64,000 nt of DNA, from positions 143,842 to 207,841 of the forward strand of contig CAMLCH010000001.1 in NCBI GenBank assembly GCA_946478525.1. Direction: 5' to 3'. Under the pieces are notes generated by a model. That model was given only the letters and a program-made list of their open reading frames with translations. It did no database searches and had not been told where the DNA came from. Position 1 is the first letter of the stretch. Each line of letters begins with the position of its first letter. Positions 54,824-63,952 of this stretch are shown here, in pieces. Both the position numbers and the translations under genes were made by a program. Source of the stretch: Snodgrassella alvi_G. GTDB lineage: Bacteria; Pseudomonadota; Gammaproteobacteria; Burkholderiales; Neisseriaceae.

Positions 54824-55489
54824 TTAATTGTTTCTCAAAAAAAGTGAAAGAATAGGATGTTGCTGTTTATATAATTCCATCATCGAAAGACTGCTAAGAT
54901 GGGTTGCTTCTATTGATATAATTCCATCATTATCTATCGAATACAACGCTGTTGATCTATCGTTATCTTTTATAGATAAAGGTAATTTAACAATGCTATA
55001 ACTATACGAAAAGTTTGGCTTTAAAGTATCTTTAAGTAAAATAGAAATGTATCTGTCGCCTGTTTCTTCGTCTTCAGAAGATTCGCTGGAAATACTTAGT
55101 AATTTCTGATCACCATATTGATATGTATAAAGTTCATATGCTTTATTCAATTCTTTATTATTATTTGATAAGAAATATACCTTTAAATTATGCCTACCAT
55201 CTTCAAAATCATTATTAAGAACCATCGCTGTTCCTTTATGACCTTTATATTCAATATCAATCGAACGATAAGCAATGTGATAATTAGGGAATCGATATTC
55301 TTCTGGAATGGAATTTGAAAATTTTTTATACTTATCACTATTTAAATACTCTTTGCTATTTAAATATTCCTCGCGACTAACATACTCATAAAATTCATCT
55401 AATTCAAATTCTAAAGTAGATGTGTAGTAGTAAAAAAAGAATATTAACCAACATAATAATAACAAAATCAGCAATATTTTTTCGATCAT
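54824..55489 (-). CDS. Hypothetical membrane-anchored protein between rdgB and hemW
   Basis: Not recognised. The 221 residues start with a single hydrophobic helix (MIEKILLILLLLCWLIFFFY) that would anchor a soluble, acidic part outside the inner membrane. A short internal repeat, EYLNSKEYLNSDKY, follows at residues 41-54; the rest is rich in Ser, Asp, Glu and Tyr with strand-like stretches. Base composition is clearly more AT-rich than rdgB and hemW. It has the same orientation, with gaps of 61 and 33 bases, so it is probably cotranscribed and may be a recent insertion into the rdgB-hemW pair. Confidence 0.7.
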   Translation of the reverse strand: MIEKILLILLLLCWLIFFFYYYTSTLEFELDEFYEYVSREEYLNSKEYLNSDKYKKFSNSIPEEYRFPNYHIAYRSIDIEYKGHKGTAMVLNNDFEDGRHNLKVYFLSNNNKELNKAYELYTYQYGDQKLLSISSESSEDEETGDRYISILLKDTLKPNFSYSYSIVKLPLSIKDNDRSTALYSIDNDGIISIEATHLSSLSMMELYKQQHPILSLFLRNN

Positions 55490-55550
55490 TGCGTCCTCTT
55501 ACCCTTATTTGAAAGCAATAGAAATAAAAATTTTTGCTTGATTAATTTTG

Positions 55551-56165
55551 TCAAAATTTGCTTGTCGACAGGTTATTGGACTGCTGTAATTTAGCTAGCA
55601 GGATCTTTAACGCCTGCGCACGGTGGCTATACCGGTTTTTTTCATCCTGAGACATTTGTGCTGCGGTCTTCTCATGTTCAGGAAGATAAAAATGGGGATC
55701 ATAACCAAAGCCGTTGCTACCAGCAGCATGACTTTGCCATTGACCATACCAATTGGCTTCAGCAATGATCGGTTGTGGATCATTAAGATGACGAACCAGT
55801 ACCAGTGCACAAACATAATAAACATTTTTATCAGCAAAATGGCTTAAATCTGCATTAAGCTTAGCGTTATTGGCGCTATTAGATTTAGGATTGTCCCCGG
55901 CATATCGGGCAGACAATACTCCGGGAGCCCCTTGCAATGCCACTGAACAAATACCGGAATCGTCAGCTAGTGCCGGCAGACCGCTATATTGGCTGGCATG
56001 ACGCGCTTTAGTTAAAGCATTTTCTACAAAGGTTATGTAAGGTTCGGGGCATTCAGGGATGTTAAATGCAGATTGAGGTATGACTTCTGTATTTAGCTTA
56101 GAAAAAAGACGTTGAAACTCGGTTAATTTGCCTTGATTATTACTGGCAAGTACAATTTTATTCAT
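55551..56165 (-). CDS. rdgB: XTP/dITP diphosphatase
   Basis: House-cleaning pyrophosphatase (Ham1 family) removing XTP, ITP and dITP from nucleotide pools. The 204 residues begin MNKIVLASNNQGKLTEFQRLF with the substrate-binding SNNxGK motif; PALADDSGICSVALQGAPGVLSARYAG holds the metal-binding Asp residues and GSNGFGYDPHFYLPEHEKTAAQM and SHRAQAL complete the active site. First gene of the rdgB-orphan-hemW group. Confidence 0.96.
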   Translation of the reverse strand: MNKIVLASNNQGKLTEFQRLFSKLNTEVIPQSAFNIPECPEPYITFVENALTKARHASQYSGLPALADDSGICSVALQGAPGVLSARYAGDNPKSNSANNAKLNADLSHFADKNVYYVCALVLVRHLNDPQPIIAEANWYGQWQSHAAGSNGFGYDPHFYLPEHEKTAAQMSQDEKNRYSHRAQALKILLAKLQQSNNLSTSKF

Positions 56166-56337
56166 AACAATACAATCGGTGACAATATTTTTAAATCAGA
56201 AATTAAAATCAGGTTGCTAAAGTTATTTGGCAGCGTTGCCTAGTTGATAAAAAGGAATCTACATCATATCGAAATTTGCCGTGAAAGTGATCTCAGATGT
56301 AGTAAAAAGAGTAGCATATTAGTAATGAATGTCGAAA

Positions 56338-56580
56338 TTATCCTTGATCAGAATCGCAATGAGCATCAACAGGCATTACAGATCGCCGTATTTGTCTTTC
56401 CCGTAAAATGATTGCTAATGTGGAGATTTGCCCCAGAACGCTAATAAACGCGATGATGAAACCAATACAAGCAATAGCGCGTTTGTTTTCTATCCAGTAA
56501 AGACAGGCCAAAATAAGCCAGCCAATAAACATGACAGTGCAGGAGATAAGGGTTAGCAATAATAGTCTTAGTCGGGTCAT
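56338..56580 (-). CDS. Small two-helix membrane protein, unknown function
   Basis: 80 residues with two hydrophobic helices (about residues 4-28 and 36-60) and a basic then acidic C-terminal tail (RERQIRRSVMPVDAHCDSDQG). No family recognised. It lies 172 bases upstream of rdgB in the same orientation, stands alone and could be a real small gene; hydrophobicity pattern and ATG support this, but no conserved motif does. Confidence 0.5.
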   Translation of the reverse strand: MTRLRLLLLTLISCTVMFIGWLILACLYWIENKRAIACIGFIIAFISVLGQISTLAIILRERQIRRSVMPVDAHCDSDQG

Positions 56581-56821
56581 AAATAAATATTTTGGTGTTC
56601 AGCTTGATCTTTGGGTAAAGAAACAAGCCTGAAATTAAATGCTTTGCTCAGTATTTATAATTTGCAGTATAAATGATGCAGAGTTTATATAACAATAAAT
56701 TAGTGGTTAAATTATTAAGATATATAGAAAAATAAGATATTCTTATAATTTTTCTGCTTTTTTTATCACTCAAAAATCCATTGGTAGCAAAAAATACAAT
56801 ACATCATCAGATTACTGGTAG

Positions 56822-57027
56822 GTAAATCAGCTCATCGCTGTTGCGGTTGAAGGTTATCAATTTAAAGACGTTATTTTTGTAAAAATGTTATTGTTGGAAA
56901 AATGCTTTGCCATAAAGATCTAGGTATAAGTAGAGAAATTTTTAAGAAAATATTTTCTATTATTACCAATCAAGATTTTGTAGTGATTAATGAACTGTAT
57001 ATAGACAAATTTGCATACATAACTTGA
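56822..57027 (+). pseudogene. Possible decayed gene remnant
   Basis: A frame without start reads VNQLIAVAVEGYQFKDVIF and VKMLLLEKCFAIK, then the protein-like reading passes by a one-base shift near 56910-56920 into KDLGISREIFKKIFSII, TNQDFVVINELYIDKFAYIT and a stop at 57027. The composition looks protein-like in both parts, but no family is recognised and no start or ribosome site can be given. Confidence 0.3.
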
Positions 57028-57250
57028 TCAATAATATTGTTTTGCTATTGCTGACTAGCAATAAGTATTAAAATCAGTAATGAGTATTTGCTGTCCAAAA
57101 ATTATATTTTCATATTAAGCAAGCTATATTAATATAATTCACAGTAAGTTCTTTATTTTTAATTCCTACCTGAAAGAAAAAATAAGATCAAGCTTAATTA
57201 ATTAAATTTATATTAAGTGAATAATAATCATTGACGACAATTCGTCAATA

Positions 57251-57275
57251 AAAAAACCTGCACAAGCAGGTTTTC
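57251..57275 (-). terminator. Terminator of dapA-bamC
   Basis: AAAACCTGC pairs with GCAGGTTTT around ACAA, with A- and T-runs outside, six bases after the bamC stop. Confidence 0.9.
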
Positions 57276-57280
57276 TTATA

Positions 57281-58426
57281 TTAGCGCAATTGCTGAGTGA
57301 GTTGTTTAAGCCAGGTTTTAGCATCTTTACCCTGATAAGGAGCACCTGTTTCATCATACAGGCTTACACGAGTTCCGCCACCTTGTAAGGGGAGGACTTG
57401 TACGGCTAATCGAGGTTGTTGAACATGTGTCACAACTTGTTGTTTCTTTTTGCTGCGACCAAACAATCTGCTGAACATACCCGGTTTTTGGTTAGTCACC
57501 GAAGCTGCTTCTGCTGCAGCAACTTCAACCAAATACAAATGGTTGCCGGCATCTTCACCAATCACATTTAATCCAACTCTATCCAGTGCCAATCTGACAC
57601 GGCGCCAGTTACGATCCTGAGTCCCAATCAAAATAATACTGTTGCCATCAAGTTTGGCCAGTGCATTTTCGTCAGGCTTTTGCTGCTGTGCAGCAACCTG
57701 TTGTTGTACCTGTTGAGCATCAGCACCCAGATATTGCATGAACCGAGCTAAAAAAGCAGCTTCAAGTTCAGGTTCATTAGGACGAGGCTGCCAGGCAGTA
57801 CTGTCCCCCTCCCTACTGGTATAAACTTCTTGCATACCTTTCTGACTAAAGAAGATATCGGTACCACCTTTGGCGTTGCGCTCCAGACGAATTGTAAACA
57901 TATCGCGTTCACCACTGGAATACACCCCGCCGATACCTATTTTTTCAAACAGCCCGCGGATAAAATCAGAAGGCAGTTTGGCACGATTTTCTGCCCAGCC
58001 AGTTTGCATCCAACCAATGGATGGCTCTTCACGATCAATATTAAAGCCCTGTTCCTGCCAGAATGCTTTTAGCAATGGCCATAATTCTGCAGGTTGCTTA
58101 TTGTCCACAGTCAGCCAACGAATACCACCATCTCGCTGGAAATGTATGTTAGATACCGGTGTCAGAACGTTGTTACTATTTTGTACCGCCTGTTTGCCGG
58201 GTTTATTCATTTGACTGGCTCGTACAGTGCCGGTAATCAGAGTGCCACCCGGTACATTAAATTTATTGCCCTGATTAGGATCGGTCAGATCAGGTGGAAC
58301 ATCCAGCTGAACAATTTTTTTATTTTCCGACTGATAATCCAATTTCGGCAGATTATCTTTCTTACTAGCACACGCAGCAAGGCTGGCAGCCAGTAAGGTT
58401 ACAACAAAAGTCTTGCTTAAATTCAT
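57281..58426 (-). CDS. bamC: Outer membrane protein assembly factor BamC
   Basis: Lipoprotein of the BAM complex (NlpB/DapX). Signal peptide MNLSKTFVVTLLAASLAAC with lipid Cys19, then the unstructured stretch that lies over BamD (LDVPPDLTDPNQGNKF), and two helix-grip domains (about residues 100-220 and 255-381). The linker AQQVQQQVAAQQQKP is Gln-rich. 381 residues. It follows dapA by 42 bases, the conserved dapA-nlpB order. Confidence 0.92.
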   Translation of the reverse strand: MNLSKTFVVTLLAASLAACASKKDNLPKLDYQSENKKIVQLDVPPDLTDPNQGNKFNVPGGTLITGTVRASQMNKPGKQAVQNSNNVLTPVSNIHFQRDGGIRWLTVDNKQPAELWPLLKAFWQEQGFNIDREEPSIGWMQTGWAENRAKLPSDFIRGLFEKIGIGGVYSSGERDMFTIRLERNAKGGTDIFFSQKGMQEVYTSREGDSTAWQPRPNEPELEAAFLARFMQYLGADAQQVQQQVAAQQQKPDENALAKLDGNSIILIGTQDRNWRRVRLALDRVGLNVIGEDAGNHLYLVEVAAAEAASVTNQKPGMFSRLFGRSKKKQQVVTHVQQPRLAVQVLPLQGGGTRVSLYDETGAPYQGKDAKTWLKQLTQQLR

Positions 58427-58468
58427 TGACCTTTTCCTGTATATTTACTACAACAAACTAGACTGTAA

Positions 58469-59344
58469 TCAAATTAAACCGGCTTCTTGCATCGCAGCTT
58501 CTATAGTGGCCTGTCCTGCTGGGCTTATTTCAATTAAAGGCAAACGGCAATAGGCGTCAATTTTGCCCATTTTGGCCAGAGCATATTTTGCAGGTACTGG
58601 ATTTGGTTCACAGAATAAACCAGTGTTTAACAGCTGTAATTTATCATTCAATGCTCGTGCTGTGGTGATATCGCCCCGCAAAGCGGCATGGCACATATCA
58701 GCAAACATCTTAGGAGCAACATTGGCAGTAACACTAATGACACCATGGCCTCCACACAGCAGGAAACCCAGTGCGGTTGCATCATCACCTGAATAGACAG
58801 CAAAGTTTTCTGGAGCATGTTTAAATAAATAACATGCACGTCCAATATTACCGGTAGCTTCTTTAATAGCTACGATATTATCAATTTGAGCCAGACGCAA
58901 TGCAGTATCCGGTTGCATATCTGCTACAGTACGACCGGGTACATTATACAAAATCATCGGTATATCTACTGCTTCAGCGATGGTTTTAAAATGACGATAA
59001 ATACCTTCTTGATTAGGTTTGTTGTAGTACGGAACCACTGAGAGTGTCATGTCGGCACCAATTTTTTTTGCCTCTTGTGACAAATGAATGGCTTCACGTG
59101 TATTGTTGGCGCCAGCGCCAGCAATAACTTTTACTCGTTTGGCAGTATGCTCTACAGCTGTCTGAACCACTTTTAAATGTTCATCAACACTTAATGTCGC
59201 TGATTCACCAGTAGTTCCGACTGAGACAATGGCATCAGTACCTGATTCAATGTGCCAGTCAATGAGCTGTTTATATTTTTCATAATCTACACTGCCATCA
59301 GGATGCATTGGCGTTACGATGGCAACCAGGCTACCTGTCAACAT
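58469..59344 (-). CDS. dapA: 4-hydroxy-tetrahydrodipicolinate synthase
   Basis: Condenses pyruvate with aspartate semialdehyde, first step of the lysine/diaminopimelate branch. The 291 residues show VGTTGESATLS, GAGANNTREAIHLS, the catalytic Tyr in MILYNVPGRTVADM and the Schiff-base Lys in IVAIKEATGN, and the YSGDDATALGFLLCGGHGVISV segment. RBS AAGGG upstream of the ATG at 59344. Confidence 0.98.
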   Translation of the reverse strand: MLTGSLVAIVTPMHPDGSVDYEKYKQLIDWHIESGTDAIVSVGTTGESATLSVDEHLKVVQTAVEHTAKRVKVIAGAGANNTREAIHLSQEAKKIGADMTLSVVPYYNKPNQEGIYRHFKTIAEAVDIPMILYNVPGRTVADMQPDTALRLAQIDNIVAIKEATGNIGRACYLFKHAPENFAVYSGDDATALGFLLCGGHGVISVTANVAPKMFADMCHAALRGDITTARALNDKLQLLNTGLFCEPNPVPAKYALAKMGKIDAYCRLPLIEISPAGQATIEAAMQEAGLI

Positions 59345-59566
59345 AATTATCCCTTTTCAAGGAGAATGAAAATGTCACAATTGTAGCTTATTTTTCGCCG
59401 TTATGGAAAAAATGTCAGCTTCGATAAATCATTCGCAAAGAAAAGTTTACCAAATTTAAAAAATTGATTTTTAAGCTAACTCTACTGGAAATGTATCCCG
59501 ATTCTGGCTTAAAATAAGACGCTTTATATTCAATAATTACCTGTATAAAGCAATAAGGAAAATAAT

Positions 59567-60961
59567 ATGGCCACTAATTCTGCTGTTCGCGCAGATGCTG
59601 AACACACCGATCTGGTCTATGCTTTGGAGGATAGGCCTCCTTTTTTTAATAGTTTATTAAGCGCATTAACCCATCTGCTTGCTTTATTTGTACCGATGGT
59701 TGCTCCAGCATTGGTTGTTGGTGGTGCACTGGGACTGAATGCTGAAATGACAGCATATATGGTTTCTATGTCTATGGTCGCTTCCGGTGTTGGTACCTAT
59801 ATTCAGGTACATAGATTTGGGGTAATTGGTTCCGGGCTATTATCCATTCAGTCAGTTAACTTTTCGTTTGTCACTGTGATGATTGCTCTAGGACTGGAAA
59901 TGAAACAGGGCGGTTTGAACGAAAATACGATGATTTCTACCTTATTAGGCGTCTCATTTGTGGGCGCCTTTTTGGTAATTGGAGCTTCGTGGTTACTGCC
60001 ATTTTTACGCAAAGTGATTACACCAACTGTCAGCGGTGTTGTTGTACTGATGATTGGGTTAAGTTTAATTCATGTTGGTATTACAGATTATGGTGGCGGT
60101 TTGGCTGCTAAAGCTAATCATACATTCGGCTCATGGTCAAACCTAGGCTTGTCAACGTTGGTGTTATTTATCGTATTGCTATTCAATTGTTTTAAAAATC
60201 CATGGTGGCGCATGGCCGGTATTGCAGTAGGTTTAATAACCGGCTATATCATCGCTTTATTTATGGGAATAGTAGACTTTTCTAATCTGCATAATCTGCC
60301 ATTGATTACCGTTCCGATACCATTTAAATATGGTTTTGCTTTTGACTGGCATGCGTTTATGGTCGCCGGCACTATCTATTTGCTCAGTGTATTTGAGGCA
60401 GTAGGGGACTTGACCGCAACCGCTATGATATCTAACCAACCTGTCGATGGACCAAGCTATACCCAACGTCTGCGTGGCGGGGTAATGGCTGATGGACTGG
60501 TTTCTGTGATTGCTACCATGTTGGGTTCTTTGCCATTAACTACTTTTGCGCAAAATAATGGTGTAATTCAAATGACTGGTGTTGCTTCCCGTCATGTCGG
60601 CAAATATATTGCCGTTATTTTGATTTTGCTGGGTCTTTTCCCCTGGATTGGTGGAATATTTACCACAATTCCCAGTCCAGTTCTGGGTGGAGCAATGGTA
60701 GTGATGTTTGGCCTGATTGTAACCGCCGGAATACGCATTATCATTACAGCAGGTATCCGACGTCGTGAAGCCATTATCTGCGCTACTTCGCTTGGTCTTG
60801 GCTTAGGGGTAGCTTTTGAGCCAGAGGTATTTGCACAAATGCCGATACTGTTTCAAAATCCAATATGTATGGGTGGCATCGTTGCAGTGATCCTGAATCT
60901 GCTCTTACCATATGATCATTCTGAACCTGCTGTGTATCTCAGTGATAATATGCCACATTGA
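59567..60961 (+). CDS. NCS2-family xanthine/uracil permease
   Basis: Proton-linked nucleobase importer in the inner membrane. The 464 residues have about 14 helices. The signature regions FEAVGDLTATAMIS and TFAQNNGVIQMTGVASRHVGKYIAVILILLGLFP (given by its first part) are much closer to the xanthine permeases XanP/XanQ than to UraA, so xanthine is the likeliest substrate. Start MATNSAVRADAEHTD with AAGGAAAA upstream. Divergent from dapA. I saw no purine or xanthine riboswitch in the 222-base leader region. Confidence 0.87.
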   Translation: MATNSAVRADAEHTDLVYALEDRPPFFNSLLSALTHLLALFVPMVAPALVVGGALGLNAEMTAYMVSMSMVASGVGTYIQVHRFGVIGSGLLSIQSVNFSFVTVMIALGLEMKQGGLNENTMISTLLGVSFVGAFLVIGASWLLPFLRKVITPTVSGVVVLMIGLSLIHVGITDYGGGLAAKANHTFGSWSNLGLSTLVLFIVLLFNCFKNPWWRMAGIAVGLITGYIIALFMGIVDFSNLHNLPLITVPIPFKYGFAFDWHAFMVAGTIYLLSVFEAVGDLTATAMISNQPVDGPSYTQRLRGGVMADGLVSVIATMLGSLPLTTFAQNNGVIQMTGVASRHVGKYIAVILILLGLFPWIGGIFTTIPSPVLGGAMVVMFGLIVTAGIRIIITAGIRRREAIICATSLGLGLGVAFEPEVFAQMPILFQNPICMGGIVAVILNLLLPYDHSEPAVYLSDNMPH

Positions 60962-60980
60962 CTTGCTGTCTGATTAATTT

Positions 60981-61011
60981 AAACAGCCTGCTATATTTTA
61001 GCAGGCTGTTT
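60981..61011. terminator. Bidirectional terminator between the permease and MFS genes
   Basis: AAACAGCCTGCTA pairs with TAGCAGGCTGTTT around a five-base loop, 20 bases after the permease stop and 39 bases from the MFS stop. Confidence 0.88.
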
Positions 61012-61049
61012 ATTCATATTAAGCATAAGTCAATAACAGTAATACAAAA

Positions 61050-62462
61050 CTAATGTGAGGCCATTACTTTTCTTCTAATCAGTAAATTATCTCCGTCATT
61101 GCGGTGCAAACGAGCAAATATCCAGCTGGATAAAAAGGTGAAAACACCTAGAATGATAAAAGTAATACGAAAAGCATTAGTAACATTATGAGCAAAATAA
61201 TCCATCCGATTGAATGTTTGCAATAATAATGCGCCGATAGCAATACCAAAACTCAATGCCAGTTGCTGATTTACCGCGATCAAACTATTTCCACTGCTGA
61301 CCTGATTCGGACGCAGATCCGCCATAATAATAGTATTCATACTGGTAAATTGAACAGAATTACAGGCGCCCAGAATGGATAGAAAAAGCAATATTAACCA
61401 TTGAGGAGACTGGGCATTAAATGTGGTCAGACACATTATTAGTACGCCTATAATTCGAGTGTTATAAGTTAAGATATTGCGATAGCCAAAACGATTCATC
61501 AGTGGTTTGGAGAAAGGTTTTGCTGCAATAGAAGCTAAAGCAAGAGGAGTTAGTAGCCAACCAGATGTGACCGCATCATAATGAAATGCTACCTGAAACA
61601 ATAAAGGTAACAGTAATGGCAGGGAACTCATACCTAAACGACTAACCAGATTACCAGCCAGCCCCACTCGGAACGTACGTACCAAAATTAAATGAGGCGG
61701 ATATAAAGCAAGACTATTCTGACGAGCATGTGCCAGATAGGCTATCATCGCTCCAATGCCTGCGGCTGCCATCAATATACCAAACAGATAATTATTGAAG
61801 TGAGAGATTGTTTCAAAAGTTAAGGTCATGCAAAATGCAGAAGCGGCAAATAGAAAAAAGCCTAAGCCATCAAAATGTTCTATTGTTTTGCTGAAGTCAG
61901 GCATGATTCGCCAAGTAGTGATTAAGCCCAGTAAACCAATGGGAACATTTAACAAAAATATCCAGTGCCAGCTGGTATAAACAATCAGATATCCACCTAT
62001 AACCGGACCCAGCACAGGACCAATAAGGGCTGGCATGAGTGCATAATTCATGACCGTAATCAGCTTAGAGCGATCATAAGCTTGCATCATAGTCAGGCGG
62101 GCAACCGGCGTAAGCATAGCTCCGCCCAATCCTTGAATCACACGAGCGACAACTAATAAACCCAAATTAGTACTAGCCGCGCATAGAACCGAACCAATGA
62201 CAAATATAATCATTGAGCCCATAAAGAGCTTACGAGAGCCTAATCTATCGGCCAAAAATCCCGATAATGGCATCATAATGGCCAGCGTAATGGCATAAGC
62301 AATAATTGCTGATTGCATATTTAATGGTGATTGTCCGAGATCAATCGCCATGGCTGGTAATGCTGTATTTAAAATAGTTGCATCCAGCTGCTGCATAAAA
62401 ATGGCAATAGCCAGTAAGATTGGCAGAAAAGGAGATGGCTGAAGAGATTGATTGGCTGCCAT
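61050..62462 (-). CDS. MFS transporter of the DHA2 drug:proton antiporter type (MdtD-like)
   Basis: Inner-membrane exporter with 13-14 predicted helices in 470 residues. Typical motifs: LDATILNTALPAMA in helix 1, the loop-2 motif GFLADRLGSRKLFMGS, the antiporter motif C region ALIGPVLGPVIGG, and SWHWIFLLNVPIG. ATG at 62462 (MAANQSLQPSPF) is chosen over a TTG ten codons upstream; neither has a good ribosome site. Substrate unknown; no membrane-fusion or regulator gene is adjacent. Confidence 0.85.
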   Translation of the reverse strand: MAANQSLQPSPFLPILLAIAIFMQQLDATILNTALPAMAIDLGQSPLNMQSAIIAYAITLAIMMPLSGFLADRLGSRKLFMGSMIIFVIGSVLCAASTNLGLLVVARVIQGLGGAMLTPVARLTMMQAYDRSKLITVMNYALMPALIGPVLGPVIGGYLIVYTSWHWIFLLNVPIGLLGLITTWRIMPDFSKTIEHFDGLGFFLFAASAFCMTLTFETISHFNNYLFGILMAAAGIGAMIAYLAHARQNSLALYPPHLILVRTFRVGLAGNLVSRLGMSSLPLLLPLLFQVAFHYDAVTSGWLLTPLALASIAAKPFSKPLMNRFGYRNILTYNTRIIGVLIMCLTTFNAQSPQWLILLFLSILGACNSVQFTSMNTIIMADLRPNQVSSGNSLIAVNQQLALSFGIAIGALLLQTFNRMDYFAHNVTNAFRITFIILGVFTFLSSWIFARLHRNDGDNLLIRRKVMASH

Positions 62463-62802
62463 AATGATATGCGTATCGAAAACAATAGGCAAATTATAGC
62501 AGAAGCTAAAAATTATTGATTTAACAAAAATCTAGCAAGCATAATTCAATCTTGATTTGATTTTGCGATGATTTTTAAATCGAATTCACTAAACACTGAA
62601 TTTATTTAAAATTGACCAAAGTTTAAAATATCAAGTTATAAGAAAGAAAATAGACATACTATTTTTTATGGTTCGGCATTTACATAAAAATTTTTTCTAT
62701 TTGTGAGGACCGGTGTTCTTAGTAAGAATTACTTGCAAAGAATACTGGTGAATACAACTTTTTAAAAATAAATTGATACTAAATATATTGTTGAAGAACA
62801 AA

Positions 62803-63142
62803 ATGGAAGAAATTACCATTATCAAAACATTGAGCAAAAACTTTAATTGTCGGCATTGTCAAGATTTACCGAGTAACATTAGATCCAGCTAAGTCTGCAG
62901 AATTAATTGTTGGATTGGTAGAGGGTATTATGGATGATCCTCTTCAGATGGTTGTCTTAAGAGTCAATTAAACGATGCCCTACAATAGAGAAACTGATCG
63001 ACATGTGTATGAAGCAGTTTATGCAGCATCAGTCAAAAATATGGGAAGGAATACACCCCAAAACAATATGGGTGGCAAGGTTGGAGTATGATATTTCACT
63101 GCGGATGATTTAAATAATATTTTATCATTATCCGCGCCATAA
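62803..63142 (+). pseudogene. Decayed gene of unknown family (one frameshift, two internal stops)
   Basis: From ATG 62803 the frame reads MEEITIIKTLSK; after a one-base shift at the A5 tract 62836-62840 it continues LIVGIVKIYRVTLDPAKSAEL, IVGLVEGIMDDPLQMVVLRVN, a TAA (62969), TMPYNRETDRHVYEAVYAAS, VKNMGRNTPQNNMGGKVGV, a TGA (63089), YFTADDLNNILSLSAP and the final TAA. The whole would be about 112 residues, soluble and without a signal peptide. I do not recognise the family. Strong protein-like composition across both stops suggests recent loss. Confidence 0.6.
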
Positions 63143-63450
63143 GATAGGATAGAAGTACGGATTTTTACTACCCAATATCACGACTCAGGATAAAATAGCC
63201 CGTTTTGAAATATAGTTATGTTTTATTTTTGCAGACAGGCTATTTTATTTGATTTTTCTTGAATGCATTGAGATTAAAGTTGCAGCAGGAATATATACTC
63301 CCCGCCTTAGAATGACTTGTCCAATATATTAAAAAAAATGACTAGTTTAATTAAGTTTTCTATGGTAATTAACAACAATTATTATTTTTCAGCTTATTAT
63401 TACAGTAGACGAATTGGGATATGAAAAACAATTTAAACATCAAAGTAACT

Positions 63451-63521
63451 CATAGGATTGATTTGTCTGAACTTATTGTACCTTAAAGGTACGATACCCC
63501 CCTCGAAATCTATATCCTATG
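63451..63521. repeat. Nested inverted repeats downstream of the Roadblock gene
   Basis: CATAGGAT (63451-63458) and ATCCTATG (63514-63521) enclose a second palindrome, GTACCTT-A-AAGGTAC (63478-63492). The set lies about 50 bases beyond the stop of the Roadblock gene and could form its 3' structure. Confidence 0.4.
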
Positions 63522-63568
63522 ATGACAATATATAAAGTTACAAATTTAATTATTAATTAATTTATATT

Positions 63569-63931
63569 TTATTCGAAATGTTCAGCTAATTGTTTCAAAG
63601 CACGCTTAGCTTCAAAAAGAACCAAACCAAGTTTGGCATCATGGGTAGTTGTAATAGTTAACAGAATAGCTTCTGTGGCCTGAAATAATAGCATGTATCC
63701 TTTATCGGTATGAACAATAGTATTATCCAATGTACCTTTTAGAATCTCTTTAGAAGCACGATTACCTAATGACATAAAAGCAGCGGCCATTGCCCCAATC
63801 CGCTCTTCATCCATACCGTTTTGTAATTCTGAAACAATTGGCAATCCATCGGTTGAAATTACAGCTGAAGACGTTACATCGGGTGCCCTATTTAATGCTT
63901 TTAAAACATTATTAATATAATCATAATTCAT
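63569..63931 (-). CDS. Roadblock/LC7 domain protein
   Basis: The 120 residues form one Roadblock/LC7 domain, a fold that usually binds small Ras-like GTPases (MglB-type). MNYDYINNVLKALNRAPDVTS leads to SSAVISTDGLPIVSELQNGMD, the family core strand, and VHTDKGYMLLFQATEAILL. ATG 63931 has AGAGGA seven bases upstream. An apparent upstream extension beginning MYKRQ comes from adapter sequence and must be discarded. The partner gene, if any, would lie beyond the contig end. Confidence 0.85.
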   Translation of the reverse strand: MNYDYINNVLKALNRAPDVTSSAVISTDGLPIVSELQNGMDEERIGAMAAAFMSLGNRASKEILKGTLDNTIVHTDKGYMLLFQATEAILLTITTTHDAKLGLVLFEAKRALKQLAEHFE

Positions 63932-63952
63932 GAAAAATCCTCTGCTATAAAA

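Larger units (their letters stand above)
56581..57280. other. AT-rich region with a possible decayed frame
   Basis: 700 bases. A degraded plus-strand frame (56822-57027) and the bamC terminator (57251-57275) are the only features. The stretch 57028-57240 holds nothing recognisable. Confidence 0.4.
62463..63568. other. Long AT-rich region with a decayed gene and inverted repeats
   Basis: About 1.1 kb. It contains the decayed gene at 62803-63142, a 10-base inverted repeat (TAAAATAGCC 63191-63200 with GGCTATTTTA 63238-63247, long loop) that may end it, and a nested repeat at 63451-63521. No functional gene was recognised. Confidence 0.45.

Noticed and set aside
59345..59566. Xanthine or purine riboswitch before the NCS2 permease
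   Set aside because: No conserved loop or junction sequence of the known purine-type or NMT1 motifs was recognised in this leader.
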